Below are positions 1-12,542 of a stretch of 64,000 nt of DNA, piece after piece. Origin of the DNA: Yersinia kristensenii (GTDB lineage: Bacteria > Pseudomonadota > Gammaproteobacteria > Enterobacterales > Enterobacteriaceae); contig NZ_UHIY01000001.1 in NCBI RefSeq assembly GCF_900460525.1, forward strand, positions 2,356,001 through 2,420,000, in the 5' to 3' direction. Both the position numbers and the translations under genes were made by a program. Under the pieces are notes generated by a model that was not told where the DNA came from, made no database searches, and saw only the letters and a list, made by a program, of their open reading frames with translations. The number at the start of each line of letters is the position of its first letter. Within the stretch, counting starts at the first letter, position 1.

Positions 1-1791
<1,791 letters not shown>

Positions 1792-1904
1792 ACAACACCG
1801 AAGGTGTTTTGTATTTGAGAGATTGATTGATATTTTCAGCGAAGTTCCGAGATTGGGCTGACTGGCGAGGTAGAGATACTGAGCGGGTTAGTTTAGACAG
1901 AATT

Positions 1905-2024
1905 TGCCTGGCGGCCATAGCGCGGTGGACCCACCTGACTCCATGCCGAACTCAGAAGTGAAACGCCGTAGCGCCGATGGTAGTGTGGGGTCTCCCCATG
2001 CGAGAGTAGGACACTGCCAGGCAT
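1905..2024 (+). rRNA. rrf: 5S ribosomal RNA
   Basis: A 120-nt gene running from TGCCTGGCGGCC to GCCAGGCAT. The two ends pair as the 5S terminal helix. It lies 113 nt after the 23S end, as is usual in enterobacterial rRNA operons, and is identical to the second copy at 40935-41054. Confidence 0.98.
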
Positions 2025-2039
2025 CAAATAAACAAAAGA

Positions 2040-2065
2040 GGCTACCCTAACGGGTGGCCTTTTTT
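2040..2065 (+). terminator. First rRNA operon terminator
   Basis: GGCTACCC and GGGTGGCC form an 8-bp stem with one G-U pair around a TAAC loop, followed by six T. It starts 15 nt after the 5S gene. A near-identical hairpin comes second, not first, behind the other 5S gene (41185-41209). Confidence 0.9.
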
Positions 2066-2079
2066 GCTTATGGGGTGTA

Positions 2080-2285
2080 CAGAGAGCTATTCGCGCATGG
2101 GATACAACAAACTGCGCAGGCAGTTTGAATCGTGTTTGTGCGGGCCCCATCGGAGTGGGACTCATCATGATGAGACGAATGCCGTGGGAAAAATCGTCGG
2201 GAAAGATTTTTAACATTGCTTGCAACGGTCCGCAGGGCGAAGGGCAGGAAAGTCATTCGTGCCGTGCCCGGTATTCAATCAAGCG
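2080..2285 (+). other. Structured spacer between two terminators; possible small RNA
   Basis: This stretch separates the first and second terminators and is absent behind the other rRNA operon. It contains several consecutive hairpins: CAAACTGC/GCAGTTTG (2108-2127), CCCA/TGGG (2146-2159), the perfect palindrome CTCATCATGATGAG (2161-2174) and GGGCA/TGCCC (about 2244-2271). A reading frame beginning at a TTG at 2216 would encode an Arg/Lys-rich peptide that runs into the next terminator. The combination recalls the RtT RNA and protamine-like tpr peptide described at E. coli tyrT, but I cannot verify sequence similarity. Whether it is expressed is unknown. Confidence 0.3.
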
Positions 2286-2288
2286 GAG

Positions 2289-2315
2289 ACCCCATGCCAA
2301 AAGCGTGGGGTTTTT
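2289..2315 (+). terminator. Second rRNA operon terminator
   Basis: ACCCCATGC and GCGTGGGGT form a perfect 9-bp stem around CAAAA, followed by a run of T. The surrounding 36 bases (2286-2321) recur exactly at 41066-41101, where they directly follow the 5S gene. Confidence 0.9.
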
Positions 2316-2332
2316 GCTATGGGATAAAGAGA

Positions 2333-2362
2333 AAAGCTTTCTGCTGCGCAGAGGGCTTTTTT
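2333..2362 (+). terminator. Third terminator before murB
   Basis: AAAGCTTTCTGC pairs with GCAGAGGGCTTT (two G-U pairs) around a TGC loop and ends in six T. It is the third terminator in a row and insulates murB from rRNA transcription. Confidence 0.8.
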
Positions 2363-2448
2363 ATGTATTCACTTAAAACAAAATACAATATGAGTATATT
2401 GATCGGTTAGACTAGCGCTAGAGCCAGTAAGAATGAGTACTTAATGTT

Positions 2449-3486
2449 ATGTCGAATCAACGTTCCCCGCTAAAACATCTCAATACTTTCGCGTTATCAG
2501 CTTATGCGAGCAATGTCATCAGTGCCAACTCTCCTGAAGAATTGGTTGATGCATGGCGTGAGTCTGTTTCTAAGCATCAGCCCGTACTTTTGCTTGGTGA
2601 AGGTAGCAATGTGCTATTTATCGAAAATTATTCAGGAACAGTGTTGCTTAATCGCATCAAGGGCATCACCCTCACTGAAGATGATATTGCCTGGCATCTG
2701 CATGTTGGAGCAGGGGAGAATTGGCATCAATTAGTCTGTTATTCGTTGCAAAATAACATGCCGGGTCTAGAAAACTTGGCTTTGATCCCGGGTTGTGTCG
2801 GCTCTGCCCCAATCCAAAATATTGGTGCATATGGTGTTGAGCTGCAAAAAGTATGTGAATACGTTGATTTACTTGATATGGAGAAGGGCACTGTTGTGCG
2901 CCTTTCTGCGTTAGATTGTCAGTTTGGCTATCGTGATAGCATATTTAAGCATCACTATGGCAATGGGTTTGCGATCGTTGCAGTAGGTATCAAGTTAGTG
3001 AAGTCTTGGACGCCAACATTGGGCTATGGTGATTTAACTCGGATGGATCCATTGACTGTGACAGCAAAAGATATCTTCAACTCAGTCTGCGCGATGCGTA
3101 GGAGTAAACTACCTGACCCTACAGTGACTGGCAATGCTGGCAGTTTCTTCAAGAACCCTGTTGTGGATGCAACTGTGGCTGCAGACATCGTGAAGCTCTT
3201 TCCCAGTGCCCCCCACTACCCACAGCCAGATGGGTCCGTGAAGCTGGCTGCGGGCTGGCTTATTGATCAATGCGCGCTAAAAGGATACCAAATTGGTGGG
3301 GCTGCGGTGCATCAGCAGCAAGCTTTGGTACTGATTAACTTCGCAGAAGCGACAGGCCAAGATGTACTAGGCCTTGCGAGCTATATTCGTCAGCAGGTTG
3401 CAAAGAAATTTGCCATCTGGCTGGAACCAGAGGTGCGTTTTATCGCAAGTGATGGTGAAGTTAATGCAGTGGAGTATTTGTCTTGA
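2449..3486 (+). CDS. murB: UDP-N-acetylenolpyruvoylglucosamine reductase MurB
   Basis: MurB performs the second committed step of peptidoglycan precursor synthesis in the cytoplasm: NADPH- and FAD-dependent reduction of UDP-GlcNAc-enolpyruvate to UDP-MurNAc. The 345-residue protein has the N-terminal FAD-binding fold with GEGSN at residues 50-54, Arg162 in a YRDS motif, and the catalytic serine at residue 232 within GSFFKNP. These are the hallmarks of the E. coli-like (type I) enzyme, and the length agrees. Its stop codon overlaps the birA start, so the two are co-transcribed, as in E. coli. It follows three terminators and so should have its own promoter. Confidence 0.97.
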   Translation: MSNQRSPLKHLNTFALSAYASNVISANSPEELVDAWRESVSKHQPVLLLGEGSNVLFIENYSGTVLLNRIKGITLTEDDIAWHLHVGAGENWHQLVCYSLQNNMPGLENLALIPGCVGSAPIQNIGAYGVELQKVCEYVDLLDMEKGTVVRLSALDCQFGYRDSIFKHHYGNGFAIVAVGIKLVKSWTPTLGYGDLTRMDPLTVTAKDIFNSVCAMRRSKLPDPTVTGNAGSFFKNPVVDATVAADIVKLFPSAPHYPQPDGSVKLAAGWLIDQCALKGYQIGGAAVHQQQALVLINFAEATGQDVLGLASYIRQQVAKKFAIWLEPEVRFIASDGEVNAVEYLS

Positions 3487-4442
3487 AAGATATTAAAGTC
3501 CCCTTGCGATTAATTGGCATATTGGCCGATGGTGCTTTTCACTCAGGTGAGCAATTGGGTGAAATGCTGGGTATGAGCCGTGCTGCAATTAATAAGCATA
3601 TGCAAACTATTAGAGAATGGGGACTTGATGTCTTCACTGTACCTGGTAAGGGTTATAGTTTGCCAGCACCTATCCAATTACTTGATGAACAGGCCATATT
3701 AAGTTATTTACCTGCCGGTCAAGTAGCTGTATTACCAGTAGTTGATTCGACGAATCAATATCTCTTAGATCGCATCTCTGAACTTAAATCTGGTGATGCT
3801 TGTGTTGCTGAATATCAGCAAGCAGGGCGTGGTAGACGTGGCCGCCAGTGGGTATCTCCTTTTGGTGCCAACCTTTATTTATCAATGTTCTGGCGATTAG
3901 AACAAGGTCCTGCGGCCGCGATGGGGTTAAGTTTAGTCGTGGGTATTGTCATGGCCGAGGTACTGCACAAACTGGGTGCAGGTCAAGTTCGCGTTAAGTG
4001 GCCGAATGATTTGTATTTAAATGATAAGAAGCTGGCGGGTATATTAGTAGAGCTCACCGGTAAAACGGGTGACGCAGCACAGTTGGTTATTGGTGCCGGT
4101 ATCAATCTGACCATGCGTGAGTCCACGACCAATGTTATTAGCCAAGATTGGATTAACTTACAGGAAACTGGGGTTATTATTGATCGTAATAAACTGACGG
4201 CTGAATTATTATCTGAATTACGGCTTGCGGTAGTTAAATTTGAAAATGAAGGACTGTCCGCCTTTATTTCTCGCTGGCGGGAAATGGATAATTATCTTGA
4301 TCGTCCTGTAAAGTTGATTATTGGGAATCAAGAGATATTTGGTATTGCTCGGGGTATAGATCAACAAGGCGCATTATTATTAGAACAAAACGGTAATGTA
4401 AAACCTTATATTGGTGGCGAAATATCCCTTCGCGGAGTTTAG
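3483..4442 (+). CDS. birA: Biotin-protein ligase and biotin operon repressor BirA
   Basis: BirA activates biotin to biotinoyl-AMP and transfers it to the biotin carboxyl carrier protein; with bound biotinoyl-AMP it also represses the bio operon. The 319-residue protein has an N-terminal winged helix-turn-helix (about residues 18-50), the biotinoyl-adenylate loop GRGRRGRQW at 115-123, KWPND at 172-176 and the conserved Lys183. The start is a TTG at 3483 that overlaps the murB stop TGA by two bases. The reading frame and the homologous N-terminus fit this start, which implies translational coupling. It is convergent with coaA. Confidence 0.96.
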   Translation: MKDIKVPLRLIGILADGAFHSGEQLGEMLGMSRAAINKHMQTIREWGLDVFTVPGKGYSLPAPIQLLDEQAILSYLPAGQVAVLPVVDSTNQYLLDRISELKSGDACVAEYQQAGRGRRGRQWVSPFGANLYLSMFWRLEQGPAAAMGLSLVVGIVMAEVLHKLGAGQVRVKWPNDLYLNDKKLAGILVELTGKTGDAAQLVIGAGINLTMRESTTNVISQDWINLQETGVIIDRNKLTAELLSELRLAVVKFENEGLSAFISRWREMDNYLDRPVKLIIGNQEIFGIARGIDQQGALLLEQNGNVKPYIGGEISLRGV

Positions 4443-4483
4443 TCAATAAGCTAAGCGGGCAGTTATGACTACCCGCTATTTCA

Positions 4484-5434
4484 CTATTTTCTTAAACGCA
4501 CACTTTCAACCGCATGATTGGCACTTTTCGTCATTATCAGACTTGCTCGCTCACGGGTTGGTAATATATTCTGCTTTAAATTCAATCCATTAATCTCTTT
4601 CCATAACTGTGTTGCAATCTTGACTGCTTCGGTCTCAGGCAATTTTGCATAGTTATGGAAGTAAGAGTCAGGATTAGAAAATGCGCCTTGGCGAAACTTA
4701 AGGAACCGATTTATATACCAACTTTGGAGTAAATCTTCAGGTGCATCCACATATATAGAGAAATCTACAAAGTCAGAAACGAATACATGATGTGGGTCAT
4801 GAGGGTAATCCATCCCACTTTGTAATACATTCAACCCCTCCAATATAAGGATGTCCGGCTGTTTGATGATTTTATTACCATCTGGGACAATGTCATATAT
4901 TAAGTGGGAATAAACGGGCGCAGTAACATAGTCAGCCCCCGATTTTACTTCAGAGACAAACTTCACCAAACTGTGCATATCATAGGATTGGGGGAATCCT
5001 TTTTTCTTCATCAATCCGCGTTCGTTAAGCACTTTATTCGGATAAAGAAAACCATCAGTAGTAATCAGCTCTACGCTGCGGTGCTCTGGCCAGCGGCTCA
5101 GTAACGCCTGCAATAAACGGGCAGTGGTACTTTTACCGACAGCGACACTGCCCGCAATACCAATCACATAAGGAATACGTTGGCCATCAGTTCCAAGGAA
5201 TTGCTCCAGAACTGCCTGGCGACGCAAATTAGAACTGATATAAAAATTAAGTAGTCGTGAGAGTGGCAGATAAATCTGTGCCACTTCATCTAAGGAAAGG
5301 TCTTCGTTAATCCCTTTGAGTTTAACGATTTCTTCTTCTGTTAGTGTCAAGGGTACTGAGTCGCGTAAAGCCCCCCACTGAGTACGATCGAACTGTAGAT
5401 AAGGCGTCGCTAACGATTGATCTCTTTTTATCAT
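4484..5434 (-). CDS. coaA: Pantothenate kinase CoaA (type I)
   Basis: CoaA phosphorylates pantothenate, the first and feedback-controlled step of coenzyme A synthesis. The 316-residue length equals the E. coli enzyme. The P-loop GSVAVGKST lies at residues 95-103 with Lys101. The tail [11 protein letters not shown] is typical of the enterobacterial protein. The gene is transcribed towards birA and probably forms its own unit. Confidence 0.97.
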   Translation of the reverse strand: MIKRDQSLATPYLQFDRTQWGALRDSVPLTLTEEEIVKLKGINEDLSLDEVAQIYLPLSRLLNFYISSNLRRQAVLEQFLGTDGQRIPYVIGIAGSVAVGKSTTARLLQALLSRWPEHRSVELITTDGFLYPNKVLNERGLMKKKGFPQSYDMHSLVKFVSEVKSGADYVTAPVYSHLIYDIVPDGNKIIKQPDILILEGLNVLQSGMDYPHDPHHVFVSDFVDFSIYVDAPEDLLQSWYINRFLKFRQGAFSNPDSYFHNYAKLPETEAVKIATQLWKEINGLNLKQNILPTRERASLIMTKSANHAVESVRLRK

Positions 5435-5498
5435 AAGCCAAATTCTGCCTGTTAACGCAGGTTGGGAAAGGCGCTGGACGCCAACTCCAGATAATAAA

Positions 5499-5523
5499 CA
5501 AGCTGCATATTATAGGCAGCTTG
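5499..5523 (-). terminator. Hairpin behind the acetyltransferase gene
   Basis: CAAGCTGC and GCAGCTTG form a perfect 8-bp stem with a 9-nt AT-rich loop. On the minus strand it follows the acetyltransferase stop codon by about 120 nt and is trailed by TTTATTA. The T run is weak, so termination is likely but not certain. Confidence 0.45.
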
Positions 5524-5643
5524 CTTTTTGGCGTAGACATTTTTGTATTTAGTGAGTGATTTCTTTGATGTATGTTGCTATTCCAATAAATTGAGAAGGG
5601 ACATGCCAAACTTCCGTCTTATGGCTAAAGACCTTTATCATCA

Positions 5644-6195
5644 CTAGCTAGCTATAACACTATATGTTTGATTTACATGGAATAAACGTTTGAAATAAAT
5701 AACGGTCGGATGATAATGACCATCAGGAGTACAGGCATAATCAGGAATCTCACCCATACATCTATATCCTTGTGCACGGTAAAAAGATTCAGCAGGAGAG
5801 CCAGCTTCAGTGTCCAAGTATAACAATCCGCGGCGAAGTTGAACCGCCATCTTCTCCATTTCAATAATCAATTTATGCCCAATCCCAGCACGACGGCTAC
5901 GGCTATGAACTAATAATTTTTGTACTTCGGCTCGATTTAGTCCATTTAGTTTTTGGCAGAGATCTAATTGGATGGTTCCCACTATCCCCGCATCATCACG
6001 TGCTATCCATAATAATAACGTGCCTTTAGTGATAGCTGTGCGCAGGCCATGGTAGTAGCTCTCAGCCTCTTCTTGTGAGAGGGTACGGGTGTTGTAGCCG
6101 ATTGAAGCACCATGAGAGACGGCATCAATCAGTAAACTGGCCAGTTCGCTTCGGTATATCGGCAATGTCGCCGCATTAAGTAAAACTATCTTCAT
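5644..6195 (-). CDS. GNAT family N-acetyltransferase, substrate unknown
   Basis: A 183-residue single-domain acetyltransferase of the GNAT superfamily. The acetyl-CoA pyrophosphate-binding segment with Arg102, Gly104 and Gly106 follows a beta-strand (EVQKLLVHS), and the C-terminal GNAT motif SPAESFYRAQGY is at about 133-144. The ATG at 6195 is chosen because AGGAG stands 8 nt upstream; a longer frame from 6213 lacks such a site. No signal peptide or membrane segment is visible. It is not part of the conserved E. coli order between coaA and the tRNA cluster, so it is an accessory gene. The substrate (amino acid, amine, protein or antibiotic) cannot be read from the sequence. Confidence 0.85.
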   Translation of the reverse strand: MKIVLLNAATLPIYRSELASLLIDAVSHGASIGYNTRTLSQEEAESYYHGLRTAITKGTLLLWIARDDAGIVGTIQLDLCQKLNGLNRAEVQKLLVHSRSRRAGIGHKLIIEMEKMAVQLRRGLLYLDTEAGSPAESFYRAQGYRCMGEIPDYACTPDGHYHPTVIYFKRLFHVNQTYSVIAS

Positions 6196-6213
6196 CACTA
6201 AGCTCCTCTCCAA

Positions 6214-6564
6214 CAGTCGACCTGCATATATGTTTAAAATAAATAGTTATGTTTAAGCAATAAATACGCCAGATATGTAACCGTGTGATGGTGAGAATTG
6301 AGCGATTATCTTTTATGTTTTATGCACCTTAATGGAAAGATTTCCCCATTTTGGGGCATAGAACTAAATTTTTTTCGCTGTGTGGACAATAAGATTGTTC
6401 GACAATGGAACATTATCGGTTTTTTGAGGTGATTTTCTGCTATAGAGTTGGTTAGAATAACTAAAGCACTGGGCGCTAATTAAGCTAACCTTGGTTAATA
6501 ATACATCTGGTGTTTGAAAAGTGGCGATTTTATGAGCGAAAGGGCAGGTTATGCGATTTTTTTG
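6214..6564. other. Intergenic region without a recognised gene
   Basis: This AT-rich stretch lies between the acetyltransferase start and the tRNA promoter. A 69-codon frame on the minus strand (6364-6573) has no ribosome site or recognisable motif, and I do not call it. A promoter for the acetyltransferase must lie here, but no convincing hexamer pair stands out. Confidence 0.5.
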
Positions 6565-6593
6565 TTGCATCATAGGCCCACTCTACCTAGAAT
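6565..6593 (+). promoter_or_regulatory. Promoter of the tRNA-tufB operon
   Basis: TTGCAT (6565-6570) and TAGAAT (6588-6593) are separated by 17 bp and followed by a GC-rich segment GCGCTGC, the type of discriminator found at stringently controlled stable-RNA promoters. It lies 14 bp before the first tRNA. Confidence 0.6.
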
Positions 6594-6607
6594 GCGCTGC
6601 ACTTGAT

Positions 6608-6683
<76 letters not shown>

Positions 6684-6700
6684 TTCAAGTACTAAAATTA

Positions 6701-6785
<85 letters not shown>

Positions 6786-6792
6786 TATTTAA

Positions 6793-6860
6793 CCTTGAGT
6801 CTCAGGGTGATTCAGAAGATCGAACCCCAATCAACACTCAAGGCGAGAGCAACGCTCTCG
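6793..6860 (+). other. Two adjoining hairpins in the Tyr-Gly tRNA spacer
   Basis: CCTTGAGT (6793-6800) pairs perfectly with ACTCAAGG (6836-6843). Directly abutting it, CGAGAGC (6844-6850) pairs with GCTCTCG (6854-6860) around AAC. The 147-nt spacer is thus largely double stranded in the precursor and may guide tRNA processing. No T run follows, so it is not a terminator. Confidence 0.5.
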
Positions 6861-6932
6861 ATGAAGAGTGAAGTGGCCAGGCCCTTCCTTTCAAGTTTCT
6901 GCAGATTAAGTCAGGTAGCCGAGTTCTAAGAT

Positions 6933-7007
<75 letters not shown>

Positions 7008-7013
7008 AGATGT

Positions 7014-7089
7014 GCTGATATGGCTCAGTTGGTAGAGCGCACCCTTGGTAAGGGTGAGGTCGGCAGTTCGAATCTGCCTATCAGCACCA
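7014..7089 (+). tRNA. thrT: tRNA-Thr (GGT)
   Basis: A 76-nt tRNA with acceptor GCTGATA/TATCAGC, anticodon loop TTGGTAA (GGT) and encoded CCA. It lies six bases after tRNA-Gly and 108 nt before tufB. Confidence 0.97.
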
Positions 7090-7164
7090 CTTCTCATTCT
7101 CTCGTCCCCTGATTTTCTTTCTGTGTTATGGATTCAGCAAGCATGCGCTTGGTTGATGTGGTGA

Positions 7165-8382
<1,218 letters not shown>

Positions 8383-8402
8383 GATTTGACGCGACATGCG
8401 AT

Positions 8403-8429
8403 AAAAGGGCATCATTTGATGCCCTTTTT
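8403..8429 (+). terminator. Terminator after tufB
   Basis: GGGCATCA and GATGCCC form the stem, flanked by four A on the left and five T on the right. It lies 20 nt after the tufB stop and separates the tRNA-tufB operon from secE-nusG. Confidence 0.9.
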
Positions 8430-8621
8430 ATACGTTGTCATACTAGAACCTATCTCATCAGCGGTTTTTTCATCATAATTACTGGTGAGATGGGCTCTGG
8501 AAGTACGGCGAATAGTGTTGAGTGGTGCCGATTAGAGAGTTTCTAGAGCATCCTTCGGCTTGGTTTGCTTTGCGGTGCGAAGCAAAGTTGTTTGTTCTGA
8601 ATCATAGTGACAGGTTGGTTT

Positions 8622-9005
8622 ATGAGTGCGAATACCGAGGCTCCAGGGAGCGGACGCGGCCTGGAAACGGCTAAATGGCTAATCGTTGCTGTATTATTAG
8701 TTGCCGCTATTGTTGGTAATTATTATTACCGTGATTTCAGCCTGCCGCTGCGCGCGTTGGCAGTTGTAGTAATTATCGCTGTTGCCGGTGCTGTTGCGCT
8801 GATGACGGCAAAAGGTAAAGCCACTGTTGCGTTTGCTCGTGAAGCACGCACGGAAGTGCGTAAAGTGATTTGGCCTACCCGTCAGGAAACTCTGCATACA
8901 ACGTTAATCGTTGCTGCGGTAACTGCTGTAATGTCACTGATTCTATGGGGGCTGGATGGTATTCTGGTCCGCTTGGTATCATTTATTACTGGCCTGAGGT
9001 TCTAA
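8622..9005 (+). CDS. secE: Preprotein translocase subunit SecE
   Basis: SecE clamps the SecY channel of the Sec translocon in the inner membrane. The 127-residue protein has the three transmembrane segments of the enterobacterial form (about residues 17-35, 42-60 and 92-115). It also has the conserved cytoplasmic amphipathic region with the [15 protein letters not shown] motif before the last segment. The ATG at 8622 gives [13 protein letters not shown], matching the E. coli start; an in-frame upstream ATG at 8607 would add five residues and is less likely. The stop codon is one base from the nusG start, so the pair is an operon. Confidence 0.96.
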   Translation: MSANTEAPGSGRGLETAKWLIVAVLLVAAIVGNYYYRDFSLPLRALAVVVIIAVAGAVALMTAKGKATVAFAREARTEVRKVIWPTRQETLHTTLIVAAVTAVMSLILWGLDGILVRLVSFITGLRF

Positions 9006-9006
9006 G

Positions 9007-9552
9007 ATGTCTGAAGCACCAAAAAAGCGTTGGTACGTCGTTCAGGCGTTTTCCGGTTTTGAAGGCCGCGTAGCTCAATCGCTGCGTGAGCATATCAAGT
9101 TAAATAACATGGAAGAGCTGTTTGGCGAAGTCATGGTCCCAACGGAAGAAGTCGTCGAAATTCGTGGCGGTCAACGTCGTAAAAGTGAACGTAAATTCTT
9201 CCCTGGCTATGTACTGGTTCAGATGGTGATGGAAGATGCCAGCTGGCACTTAGTGCGTAGCGTGCCACGTGTAATGGGCTTTATCGGTGGTACATCCGAT
9301 CGCCCTGCACCAATCAGTGATAAAGAAGTTGATGCGATTATGAATCGCCTTCAACAAGTGGGTGATAAACCACGTCCTAAAACACTGTTTGAGCCAGGTG
9401 AACTGGTACGTGTCAGCGATGGTCCGTTTGCAGACTTTAACGGTGTCGTTGAAGAAGTGGACTACGAAAAAAGTCGCTTGAAAGTGTCTGTTTCCATCTT
9501 TGGCCGTGCAACACCGGTCGAACTGGATTTCAGTCAGGTAGAAAAAGGCTGA
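9007..9552 (+). CDS. nusG: Transcription termination/antitermination factor NusG
   Basis: NusG binds RNA polymerase and links it to Rho, to the ribosome through S10, and to rRNA antitermination complexes. The 181-residue protein starts with [19 protein letters not shown], the NGN-domain opening, and has the KOW motif near residues 125-158 ([19 protein letters not shown]). Its length equals that of E. coli NusG. It is translated from the secE mRNA. Confidence 0.98.
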   Translation: MSEAPKKRWYVVQAFSGFEGRVAQSLREHIKLNNMEELFGEVMVPTEEVVEIRGGQRRKSERKFFPGYVLVQMVMEDASWHLVRSVPRVMGFIGGTSDRPAPISDKEVDAIMNRLQQVGDKPRPKTLFEPGELVRVSDGPFADFNGVVEEVDYEKSRLKVSVSIFGRATPVELDFSQVEKG

Positions 9553-9584
9553 TTCATTTTTCACCATCGGTTGAAACTTGAGTC

Positions 9585-9613
9585 TTGTCTTAGGCGTGAA
9601 ATTACACTATAAT
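9585..9613 (+). promoter_or_regulatory. Promoter of the rplKA(JL-rpoBC) unit
   Basis: TTGTCT (9585-9590) and TATAAT (9608-9613) are separated by 17 bp and followed by the GC-rich TTCGCGCC. It sits at the place of the E. coli L11 promoter between nusG and rplK and should drive the ribosomal protein genes and, by read-through, rpoBC. Confidence 0.75.
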
Positions 9614-9696
9614 TTCGCGCCTTTTGTTTTTAGATGTCTTGCTTTTTGTCATGCGTGGCAATTTATTTCATAGTAAATAATAGCGAGACAAAACAC

Positions 9697-9727
9697 GGGG
9701 AGCCTCGAACGCGAGGCGATACTACCC
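9697..9727 (+). promoter_or_regulatory. L1 translational operator in the rplK leader
   Basis: Just upstream of rplK the leader can fold a short hairpin (GCCTCG/CGAGGC) followed by GATACTACCC. This resembles the E. coli L11 leader site that mimics the 23S rRNA binding site of ribosomal protein L1. Free L1 binding here represses rplK and, by coupling, rplA. Confidence 0.7.
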
Positions 9728-9745
9728 AAATCGAGGAAATCGTAA

Positions 9746-10174
<429 letters not shown>

Positions 10175-10177
10175 TAG

Positions 10178-10882
<705 letters not shown>

Positions 10883-10908
10883 TCACTATTTGCTTTTATC
10901 GCTTTACG

Positions 10909-10941
10909 TGGGCGTAAGGTTTGTCTAGAATCTTACGCCCA
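10909..10941 (+). other. Hairpin between rplA and rplJ
   Basis: TGGGCGTAAG and CTTACGCCCA form a perfect 10-bp stem with a 13-nt loop. No T run follows, so partial termination or mRNA stabilisation or processing is more likely than full termination. Confidence 0.55.
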
Positions 10942-11004
10942 TGCTTCTGTTGATGGCTTATTTGTTAATGACAAATGCTCAATTGGCAGAAAACAGAATT
11001 TTCG

Positions 11005-11097
11005 GTTGGAGCTTGGCCTTATCCAAGCCTCCGTCCAAGACCGCAGGTGTGTTGCGAAACACTTAATTTCCTGCGTAGACGGTGACAGAACCTGAAG
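11005..11097 (+). promoter_or_regulatory. L10 leader (autoregulatory RNA of rplJL)
   Basis: The leader contains GGCTTGGATAAGGCCAAGC-type pairing (GCTTGG/CCAAGC), then CTCCGTCCAAGACCGCAGG and the distal CCTGCGTAGACGG. Its sequence and order match the E. coli rplJ leader, where the L10-(L12)4 complex binds and blocks translation of rplJ and rplL. It is the main feature of the 376-nt gap 10883-11258. The rest of the gap is AT-rich, with no reading frame I would support. Confidence 0.8.
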
Positions 11098-11258
11098 AAA
11101 TTTTTTCTTTCTTTATTTGTTTATAAAGAATGATAAAGAATCGTCTTTGCTGGATTCTGCTCACCGTGTTTCAACGCCCGTTCACTGCAATTTTGTTGTG
11201 GATTGGGTGACGTGAGTTCCGGGGAATTAATCCCCGGTTAATCCAGGAGCAAGAACTA

Positions 11259-11762
11259 ATGGCACTAAATCTTCAAGGCAAACAAGCGATTGTTGCTGAA
11301 GTTAAAGAAGTAGCCAAAGGTGCGCTGTCTGCGGTTGTTGCGGATTCTCGTGGCGTTACCGTTGATAAAATGACTGAACTGCGTAAAGCAGGTCGTGAAG
11401 CTGGCGTTCACATGCAAGTTGTTCGTAACACCTTGCTGCGTCGCATTGTTGAAGGCACTCCATTCGAATGCCTGAAAGACACGTTTGTTGGTCCAACCTT
11501 GATTGCATTCTCTTCAGAACACCCGGGCGCAGCTGCTCGTCTGTTCAAAGCATTTGCTAAAGATAATGCAAAATTCGAGGTTAAAGCAGCAGCCTTTGAA
11601 GGCGAGTTAATCCCTGCGGCTCAGATCGACCGCCTGGCAACTCTGCCAACCTACGAAGAAGCAATCGCACGTCTGATGGGAACCATGAAAGAAGCCGCTG
11701 CCGGCAAATTGGTTCGTACATTGGCTGCGCTGCGTGACCAGAAAGAAGCTGAAGCGGCTTAA
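11259..11762 (+). CDS. rplJ: 50S ribosomal protein L10
   Basis: L10 anchors the L7/L12 dimers to the ribosome and, as a complex with L12, represses its own mRNA. The 167-residue protein has the N-terminal rRNA-binding domain (starting [15 protein letters not shown]) and a C-terminal alpha-helix ([11 protein letters not shown]) that carries L12 dimers. CAGGAG lies before the ATG. It is two residues longer than E. coli L10. Confidence 0.98.
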   Translation: MALNLQGKQAIVAEVKEVAKGALSAVVADSRGVTVDKMTELRKAGREAGVHMQVVRNTLLRRIVEGTPFECLKDTFVGPTLIAFSSEHPGAAARLFKAFAKDNAKFEVKAAAFEGELIPAAQIDRLATLPTYEEAIARLMGTMKEAAAGKLVRTLAALRDQKEAEAA

Positions 11763-11831
11763 TTTGCCCTCACTTTTTCAGTCATTGCTTTTTAACGTAT
11801 AAACTATTTCTGTATTTTAGGAACACTTGTT

Positions 11832-12200
11832 ATGTCAACTATCACTAAAGACCAAATTCTTGAAGGCGTTGCAGCTCTGTCTGTAATGGAAATCGTTGAA
11901 CTGATCTCTGCTATGGAAGAGAAATTCGGCGTTTCAGCTGCTGCTGTTGCTGCAGGTCCTGCTGCTGCTGCTGAAGCTGTAGAAGAACAAACTGAATTCA
12001 ACGTTGTTCTGGCTTCATTCGGCGAGAACAAAGTTGCAGTAATCAAAGCTGTTCGCGGCGCAACTGGCTTGGGCTTGAAAGAAGCTAAAGACCTGGTTGA
12101 ATCTGCACCAGCAGTTCTGAAAGAAGGCGTGAACAAAGACGAAGCTGAAACTCTGAAAAAATCTCTGGAAGAAGCCGGTGCTTCTGTTGAGATCAAGTAA
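11832..12200 (+). CDS. rplL: 50S ribosomal protein L7/L12
   Basis: L7/L12 is the multicopy acidic stalk protein that recruits and activates translational GTPases. The 122-residue protein has the N-terminal dimerisation helices, the Ala-rich hinge ([14 protein letters not shown]) at about residues 36-50 and the C-terminal domain with [12 protein letters not shown]. The 69-nt spacing from rplJ is kept. An attenuator follows the stop codon. Confidence 0.98.
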   Translation: MSTITKDQILEGVAALSVMEIVELISAMEEKFGVSAAAVAAGPAAAAEAVEEQTEFNVVLASFGENKVAVIKAVRGATGLGLKEAKDLVESAPAVLKEGVNKDEAETLKKSLEEAGASVEIK

Positions 12201-12238
12201 GTTAAGCTTTGAGTTTGCAGCCTAACTTATAGGCTGAT

Positions 12239-12269
12239 GGCTGGTGACTTTTTAGTCATCAGCCTTTTT
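12239..12269 (+). terminator. rplL-rpoB attenuator
   Basis: GGCTGGTGACT and AGTCATCAGCC form an 11-bp stem with a G-U pair around TTTT, followed by five T. In E. coli a leaky terminator at this point reduces rpoBC transcription relative to the ribosomal protein genes; position and form agree. Confidence 0.85.
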
Positions 12270-12440
12270 GCGCTGTAGGGCGTTAGTCGCATTTCACACT
12301 GTTTAGCGGCTAACTAACCCCTAATATTCCTTTCTATTGACGACTTAATATACTGCGTTCTCAGCTACGACCCACTCGGGTAGCTCGGTAGTCAAAGTAA
12401 CGCGATGAAATGGTTTAAGAGTGATAGAAAAGAGTATTCC

Positions 12441-12460
12441 GAGAAGTGCTTCGACTTCTC
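12441..12460 (+). other. Hairpin in the rpoB leader
   Basis: GAGAAGT and ACTTCTC pair perfectly around GCTTCG. It lies 83 nt before rpoB. E. coli has an RNase III processing site between rplL and rpoB, but whether this hairpin plays that role is inference. The remainder of the 342-nt gap 12201-12542 holds only the attenuator. Confidence 0.4.
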
Positions 12461-12542
12461 ATTCTAAATAATAGTGTTGCATGACCTGTCCTAGTTTAGG
12501 GCAGACAGAGTGGGTCGACTTTTCAGCGAGCTGAGGAACCCT

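Noticed and set aside
2125..2376. 83-codon frame behind the first 5S gene
   Set aside because: It runs through hairpins and a terminator and lacks a ribosome site or coding pattern. I treat the region as possible structured RNA instead.
6364..6573. 69-codon minus-strand frame upstream of the tRNA cluster
   Set aside because: No ribosome site, no motif, and it overlaps the tRNA operon promoter.
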